From: Spirochaetes bacterium RBG_13_51_14
Lineage (GTDB): Bacteria; Spirochaetota; UBA4802; UBA5550
Direction: 5' to 3'
NCBI GenBank assembly: GCA_001829455.1
Contig: MIBH01000074.1
Span: 1 to 32,730 of the forward strand
DNA length: 32,730 nt
The position numbers and the translations under genes are program-made. The notes beneath the pieces are model-generated. The model was given only the letters and a program-made list of their open reading frames with translations, ran no database searches and was not told the origin of the DNA. This document shows positions 27,658 through 32,730 of this stretch, piece after piece (position 1 is the stretch's first letter; each line of letters starts with the position of its first letter).

Positions 27658-28794
27658 ATGAAAAGAAAGATAGCATTTGTTGTCCTTTTTGCTGTTTTGA
27701 CCATGGCATTTGTGCTGAATCAGTTTTCGTGCTTTAAATGCGATGATACATCACTCTTCGGCGATATCGGCCAGTCGCCGCTCAGGAAGGAAGCTGAATC
27801 CGCACAGGCGGTGGAAATTCAGGATACCTTCCGAAAGATCTTCAACCTGTACAAAGACCGGGTCGTTTTCATCACCACGGAGCAGGTGGTGCGCGTTCAG
27901 CCCCATCCCTTCTTTGATGACCCCTTTCTGAGGGAATTCTTCGGAAGCGGCCCGGGTCCGCGCACGGAACGGCGCAGGGGGCTTGGCTCCGGATTCATCC
28001 TATCCGAGGACGGGTATATCTGCACGAATCATCACGTGGTGGCCGGGGTTGATACGGTCACGGTCGGCATCAATGAAAAGAATTATAAGGCGACGATTAT
28101 CGGCTCCGACGAACGGACGGACATCGCCCTGCTGAAGATCGACAACAACCAGAAGCTCAAACCGGTCTTCCTGGGCGATTCGGACAGGGTCAATGTAGGC
28201 GACTGGGCTGTCGCAATCGGCAATCCATTCGGCCTGGACCGAACGTTCACGGTCGGTGTGGTGAGCGCCATCGGGAGGCGGGACGTTGATTTCATGGGTG
28301 GATCGCATATCCAGACCGATGCTTCCATCAACCCCGGCAATTCCGGCGGACCCCTTATCAACATTTACGGCGAAGTCATCGGCATCAACCGTATGATCTA
28401 TTCACAAACCGGCGGTTATATGGGAATCGGCTTCGCCATACCGATGAACACCGCGCGCTCCATCCTGGAGCAGCTCAAAACGCACAAGAAGATTAAACGG
28501 GGCTTCATCGGCGTGAGCATCGCCCAGATCACGGAGGACTACGCCCGGGAGCTGGGACTCACAACCAACGAGGGCGCGTTCATCGGAGAGGTGATACAGG
28601 GCGGTCCCGCCGAACGCGGCGGCGTGCGGGTTGGTGACGTTATCATGAAAATTAATGACCGGAGCATCAAGACCTACCTAGACCTCCTGAAGATCGTGGG
28701 TGAAACCCCCGTGGGTCAGACGCTGAAGCTCACCGTATGGCGGCAGCGGAAGCTGGTGAACCTGTTCGTGAGGGTCGGCGAGCGGCCCGAATGA
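27658..28794 (+). CDS. HtrA/DegP-type serine protease with PDZ domain
   Basis: GLGSGFILSEDGYICTNHHVVAGVDTVTV; D-IALLKID; QTDASINPGNSGGPLIN; PDZ: GPAERGGVRVGDVIMKINDRSIKTYLDLLKIVGETPVGQTLKLTVWR. Confidence 0.95.
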   Translation: MKRKIAFVVLFAVLTMAFVLNQFSCFKCDDTSLFGDIGQSPLRKEAESAQAVEIQDTFRKIFNLYKDRVVFITTEQVVRVQPHPFFDDPFLREFFGSGPGPRTERRRGLGSGFILSEDGYICTNHHVVAGVDTVTVGINEKNYKATIIGSDERTDIALLKIDNNQKLKPVFLGDSDRVNVGDWAVAIGNPFGLDRTFTVGVVSAIGRRDVDFMGGSHIQTDASINPGNSGGPLINIYGEVIGINRMIYSQTGGYMGIGFAIPMNTARSILEQLKTHKKIKRGFIGVSIAQITEDYARELGLTTNEGAFIGEVIQGGPAERGGVRVGDVIMKINDRSIKTYLDLLKIVGETPVGQTLKLTVWRQRKLVNLFVRVGERPE

Positions 28795-28807
28795 TGCGGA
28801 ATAATAT

Positions 28808-29194
28808 TCATCGCAGCCCCCTCTTTTCCAAATCGTCCTCTTCAAATCCGAAATAATGCCCCAACTCATGGAGGAGGGTGACGCGTATTTCTGCCTTCAG
28901 CTCCGCCAGGGTTTCGCTTGATTCAATGAGCGGCTCGCGGAACAGGATTATCCGGTCGGCAACCGCTTCCATATTGTCAACATGGCGTTCCACCAGCGAT
29001 ACGCCTTCATACAGACCCACGAGTTCCTCGTCTCCGTCGGTGAGATCGCGCTGGAGATGCGTGGGCCGATCAGCGACGACCACCGTTACCTGCTCCGCCC
29101 TGGCGCGCAGCTCGGCCGGCATGGAGTTCAACACCCCGGCGGTTACGTCGCGTACGAGCCGCTCAAATCTATTTCGTGTGACACGCATCCGCAC
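28808..29194 (-). CDS. metallopeptidase-like (zincin) protein
   Basis: RVTLLHELGHYFGFEEDDLEKRGL: HExxH motif; short size; FERLVRDVTAGV N-terminus typical of the small zincin family. Confidence 0.8.
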   Translation of the reverse strand: MRMRVTRNRFERLVRDVTAGVLNSMPAELRARAEQVTVVVADRPTHLQRDLTDGDEELVGLYEGVSLVERHVDNMEAVADRIILFREPLIESSETLAELKAEIRVTLLHELGHYFGFEEDDLEKRGLR

Positions 29195-29244
29195 TACCAG
29201 ACTCCTGCCTCATACCGTTCCAAATCAATATCCAGGTTCACGCC

Positions 29245-29694
29245 TCAATCCTCGCGGGCCTCATCCCACAGGCGATACTGGCGCGGCAGGAGCCTGTTGA
29301 TAACGCGGTTCAGGTCCAGCAGTTCTTCCGGCCGCGCATAGCAGACATACGTTTGTTTTTCCTCCCTATTAATCCGGACAAAGTATCGTGAGCAGGTATC
29401 ACCATGAATTTTCTCGTTGACATACTGTTTCGCCAGGCGCTGCAGTGGAAACAGGGTAAAATATTTATCGAGCTTCTTTATTTCTTTCAGCGTAAGGGCG
29501 CGACGCTCGACGATTCGGTCCGGGTCGCCGTTTGCGGAATGCCGCGTAACCGATATGCTTTCTGTGTCCAGGGAGTACGTCCAGAGGGCGCGGGCAGTCC
29601 CGGCGTAAATGGTAATGATCACCGAGAAGCTTGTTTCCGGCATGTAACCTACAGCGCGGAAGAGGAGCGGGATGACGATCAGGATATGCCGCAT
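29245..29694 (-). CDS. hypothetical protein
   Basis: 149-aa ORF with hydrophobic N-terminus (MRHILIVIPLLFRAVGYM) in the same orientation as its neighbours. Confidence 0.5.
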   Translation of the reverse strand: MRHILIVIPLLFRAVGYMPETSFSVIITIYAGTARALWTYSLDTESISVTRHSANGDPDRIVERRALTLKEIKKLDKYFTLFPLQRLAKQYVNEKIHGDTCSRYFVRINREEKQTYVCYARPEELLDLNRVINRLLPRQYRLWDEARED

Positions 29695-29743
29695 GTGTGG
29701 TTCCTCCCGCGCATGACGGCGTCGGTATAATCCGCCGAATTAT

Positions 29744-30589
29744 TCAAAAGATGGTTACCGTCTTGAGCTCGGTCTCGGGGTAAATCTGGCCGTGGGCCGG
29801 CGGCATTGCATTGTAGGCCCAGGTGACGTCCACCGTCGCGAGTTTCACCCCGCGGAATCTCCCAACGCCGTTATATATGCCCCTCACCAGAATGTCTTCC
29901 ATCTTCATGGTCATGGCAAAAACTGCCACAACGGTTCCCTTTGGTATCGCCGCGAACTCCTCTTCATACACGGAAACGGCAAAGGCGAGCCTTCCGCTGT
30001 CAGCCGCCCGGCACTGGATCACCGGAATGAGAACCGGCAAACCGTCCGTATCAATATACGATAGAAATTTCAGCGAGTCAATCCGGTCCAGGATGGAAAG
30101 GGCGAATGGCTTCAGCACCGCGCTGATATTTCTCCGGGCGCCTCCACGGGCAAATTTTGTTTTCAGCGCGGCCAGTCCGATTGACGCCAGGGGCAGACTT
30201 TGCCGCACGGATATTTTCATGAGGTCGAAATAGTGAACGGTATTGATGCCGAAGTAGGTGTTGTAGCGGAACATGGGCTTGTTGTTCATACGCTCGTATT
30301 CCGGCCCCTCTTTTTGCTGATGGGTCCACCGGGCCGTACCGCGCCACAGGTGCCGGTCAAGGGTCATGATCAGGAAGCCGATATTGCTGTTCGTCTTCAT
30401 GTATTCTTTGCTCAGACCCTTCGAAAACTCTCCCATGATCATCTGCGTCGGGGCCAGTGCCTGCAGGGACGTGAGAAGGGTGACATGGGGCTGTCCTTCG
30501 GGATTGACGGTTGCAACCAGCGCTACTTTTTCCGTAGGCTCCAGCGACTTGATATCATCCTGGCTGAACCGGTTTTTATACGCTATCAT
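29744..30589 (-). CDS. pyridoxamine 5'-phosphate oxidase-like (FMN-binding split-barrel) protein
   Basis: FSQDDIKSLEPTEKVALVATVNPEGQPHVTLLTSLQALAPTQMIMGEFSKGLSKEYMKTNSNIGFLIMT: PNPOx-like N-terminal pattern. Confidence 0.75.
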   Translation of the reverse strand: MIAYKNRFSQDDIKSLEPTEKVALVATVNPEGQPHVTLLTSLQALAPTQMIMGEFSKGLSKEYMKTNSNIGFLIMTLDRHLWRGTARWTHQQKEGPEYERMNNKPMFRYNTYFGINTVHYFDLMKISVRQSLPLASIGLAALKTKFARGGARRNISAVLKPFALSILDRIDSLKFLSYIDTDGLPVLIPVIQCRAADSGRLAFAVSVYEEEFAAIPKGTVVAVFAMTMKMEDILVRGIYNGVGRFRGVKLATVDVTWAYNAMPPAHGQIYPETELKTVTIF

Positions 30590-30685
30590 AATTCCTCCCA
30601 ATGATACGCGGTCTGTATCGTACGCATCAACAATATGTTGAGTCCGAATATCTTGTCATCATTGTAGTAATAGATGAAATTACCA

Positions 30686-31708
30686 TCAGCATGGCGGCGT
30701 CCGCTTCTTGTCACGTCGTGATTGGCCGGCGCCGACCGCAGCGTCCTGAATTCCGGCCGTGCCGGTGCAGAATACGATATCCTGATCAACGCCGGATGAT
30801 TTCGCCGCAGCGGTCAGTTCATCGAGGGTCTGGCGGCTCATGAGCCTGCTCCCGCCGAAGATCCATTCTTTCCCGAGCCGGCGGTACTTATCCCGGCAGA
30901 GATTGTTGAATGCGCACAGTTCCCACCGGGTCGCCACGCCGTCAAGGTTTCCGGCGATCCATAGTCCGATGCCCGTGATATTGTCCGCCCGGTCCGTGGC
31001 ACCCGGAATAATGGGCGTGCGAATCCACATCTCTCTCGGCAGGACGTGTTCGCGGATATACTCCGCCACCCGGGTCAGGTTTTCCAGTATCAGCTCGTTG
31101 CCGGCGCCGGTGAATTTCCGGTGCTTGAGCGGGTCGATCTCCTTGATGTCATACAGCACCAGGTCGGCGTACGGAAGGATCATCTCCAGCGATTTCCACG
31201 GGCAGTGCCCGCTCGTGTCCAGGGCCGTATGGATGCCGCGCCGGTTCAATTCCCTGAAAAATTCCGCCACAACGGGCGCCTGCAGGGCCGCCTCGCCGCC
31301 GGATGCGGTAACCCCGCCCGATGCGCCGAAATAGGGAGCGTCCCTGATGACCTCGTCCACCAGCTTATCGACGCTCCACACTTTCCCCAGAACTTCCAGG
31401 GCGGTGGAGGGGCATTCGCCGGCGCACATGCCGCAGCCGTCGCAGGTATCACGATTGATGACGATCCCTGATTCTGAAAAGGTCAACGCCCCCCGGGGAC
31501 AGGATTCCAGGCATGTTCTGCAGCCGATGCACCTCGATTCGATCCACTGGAGTTCGGGCTTTTTTTCCAGGCTCTCCGGGTTATGACACCAGGAGCATCG
31601 GAGGCCGCACCCCTTGAAGAACACCGTGGTCCGGAGTCCCGGACCGTCCTCGGTGGACATCCGCTGAATTTCGAGAATGGTACCTGTGTGGATTTTATCC
31701 GCGATCAT
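30686..31708 (-). CDS. glycyl radical enzyme activating enzyme (PflA-like, with two ferredoxin-type clusters)
   Basis: ILEIQRMSTEDGPGLRTTVFFKGCGLRCSWCHNPES (CxxxCxxC); CIGCRTCLESCP and CDGCGMCAGECP insert; GVTASGGEAALQ. Confidence 0.93.
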   Translation of the reverse strand: MIADKIHTGTILEIQRMSTEDGPGLRTTVFFKGCGLRCSWCHNPESLEKKPELQWIESRCIGCRTCLESCPRGALTFSESGIVINRDTCDGCGMCAGECPSTALEVLGKVWSVDKLVDEVIRDAPYFGASGGVTASGGEAALQAPVVAEFFRELNRRGIHTALDTSGHCPWKSLEMILPYADLVLYDIKEIDPLKHRKFTGAGNELILENLTRVAEYIREHVLPREMWIRTPIIPGATDRADNITGIGLWIAGNLDGVATRWELCAFNNLCRDKYRRLGKEWIFGGSRLMSRQTLDELTAAAKSSGVDQDIVFCTGTAGIQDAAVGAGQSRRDKKRTPPC

Positions 31709-31750
31709 AATGACCCCGTGCTCAGCAATGAATCCTCTGTTTCATGGACC

Positions 31751-32730
31751 TCATATCCGGGTGTGGCTCATGCGCGCGATCACCTCATCCTGCAGCTCCT
31801 TGCCCACGGAAACGAAATACGCGTTGTAGCCGGTGATCCGCACCAGGAGGTGGCGGTAGTCCTGGGGATGCTTCTGGGCGTCGCGGAGCACGTCCGGGTC
31901 GAGGATGTTTATCTGCAGAGCCGTACCGCCGTTTTCCGCGTATCCCCTGAGGAAAGACTTGAATTTTTCCCTGTGCTCGGGGTCTTTGACGATTGAAGGG
32001 TTGAACGTAATCGTATGGGACGCGCCGTTGGGAAGAAGGTTGACGTACTTCCCCCAGTCGCCGGCGCCGGGCGACTTGCCGCCCAGGGCAGTGCCCACGG
32101 AATTGGCGTTGGCGGTGGGTCCGTTGATGTCAGCGCCGTTGCTGGGACAGATGGCATTGGAGAGAAATTTACCCTTCGGCCTGCCGTCCGGACTCGCTGC
32201 CATGATGAAGCCGTCGCCTGCCCAGTAGTTCCATGAGAGCATGCCGGGCCGGAACCGTCGGTTCGTTGATTTCGTAGTCTGTTTCCAGGTCTCGTCGGTC
32301 CAGAGCTTCATCACTGACAGGGCCATCGCGTCCGCATCGTCGGCGTTGCGCCCGTACTTGGGCGCGCGGTTCTTTGCCAGCGCCTGGAGAACTTCGTGTC
32401 CCTCCCAGTTATCTTTCAGCGCCTGAATGAGTTCCGCCATGGTGCACTTCTTCTCATCGAAGACAAGGTACTTGACCGCCAGCAGGGAGTCCACGGTCGT
32501 CGCGAAGGTCACGGCCTCCAGGGTGGTGAGGCTGATCTCGGCGCCCCCCTGGGTTATATCGAGACCCGTTTCAGCGCAGCCCTTCACCATGCAGGAGAGG
32601 TATGGAGTACGGAAGAATTTCGCCCGCGCAGACTCGGACGTCTCGTACACCGCGGCGCATTTTTCTATGATGTACTCCGTCTGCTTCCGGTAGGCGTTCC
32701 AGAACCGGTTCCAGGATGTGAATTTCGCTG
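31751..32730 (-). CDS. glycyl radical enzyme (pyruvate formate-lyase-like), N-terminal part outside the window
   Basis: Open frame to the right edge (...KFTSWNRFWNAYRKQTEYIIEKCAAVYETSESARAKFF...). KGCAETGLDITQGGAEIS; C-terminal glycyl-radical motif LLVRITGYNAYFVSVGKELQDEVIARMSH (Gly codon 31829-31831). Confidence 0.93.
   Translation of the reverse strand, partial: AKFTSWNRFWNAYRKQTEYIIEKCAAVYETSESARAKFFRTPYLSCMVKGCAETGLDITQGGAEISLTTLEAVTFATTVDSLLAVKYLVFDEKKCTMAELIQALKDNWEGHEVLQALAKNRAPKYGRNADDADAMALSVMKLWTDETWKQTTKSTNRRFRPGMLSWNYWAGDGFIMAASPDGRPKGKFLSNAICPSNGADINGPTANANSVGTALGGKSPGAGDWGKYVNLLPNGASHTITFNPSIVKDPEHREKFKSFLRGYAENGGTALQINILDPDVLRDAQKHPQDYRHLLVRITGYNAYFVSVGKELQDEVIARMSHTRI

Noticed and set aside
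1-32730. CRISPR array or restriction/defence cluster
   Set aside because: No regularly spaced identical repeats and no Cas, restriction, toxin or other defence proteins recognised among the ORFs.

Overview
The window looks like ordinary chromosomal DNA from an anaerobic Gram-negative-type bacterium. The lineage was not determined; the outer-membrane and lipoprotein-like genes would fit a spirochaete-like organism, but this is inference only. I see no phage, integrase, transposase or CRISPR array. Recognisable content: a truncated RluA-type pseudouridine synthase; an enoyl-CoA hydratase / TetR / Old-Yellow-Enzyme-type enoate reductase operon; class III ribonucleotide reductase (nrdD, nrdG); a glutaredoxin next to a ferredoxin:thioredoxin-reductase catalytic subunit fused to a rubredoxin-like domain; clpB; a thiolase; an outer-membrane-like protein; an AsmA-like protein; tmRNA (ssrA); an HtrA/DegP protease; a zincin-like metallopeptidase; and, at the right edge, a glycyl radical enzyme with its activase and a PNPOx-like flavoprotein. 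The observations I consider most worth following are: (1) NrdD is split, with the glycyl-radical motif on a separate ~54-aa ORF between nrdD and nrdG; (2) a Grx + FTR-rubredoxin fusion pair lies divergently next to that split NrdD; (3) a GRE of uncertain substrate has a neighbouring flavoprotein; (4) there is a dispersed GC-rich palindromic / MITE-like repeat family, one copy abutting the ssrA promoter; (5) two gene remnants, a Wzx-like flippase and a VOC/methylmalonyl-CoA-epimerase-like gene; (6) a perfect 9-3-9 operator-like palindrome lies upstream of the TetR operon. All calls come from reading motifs in the sequence; no database search was run.
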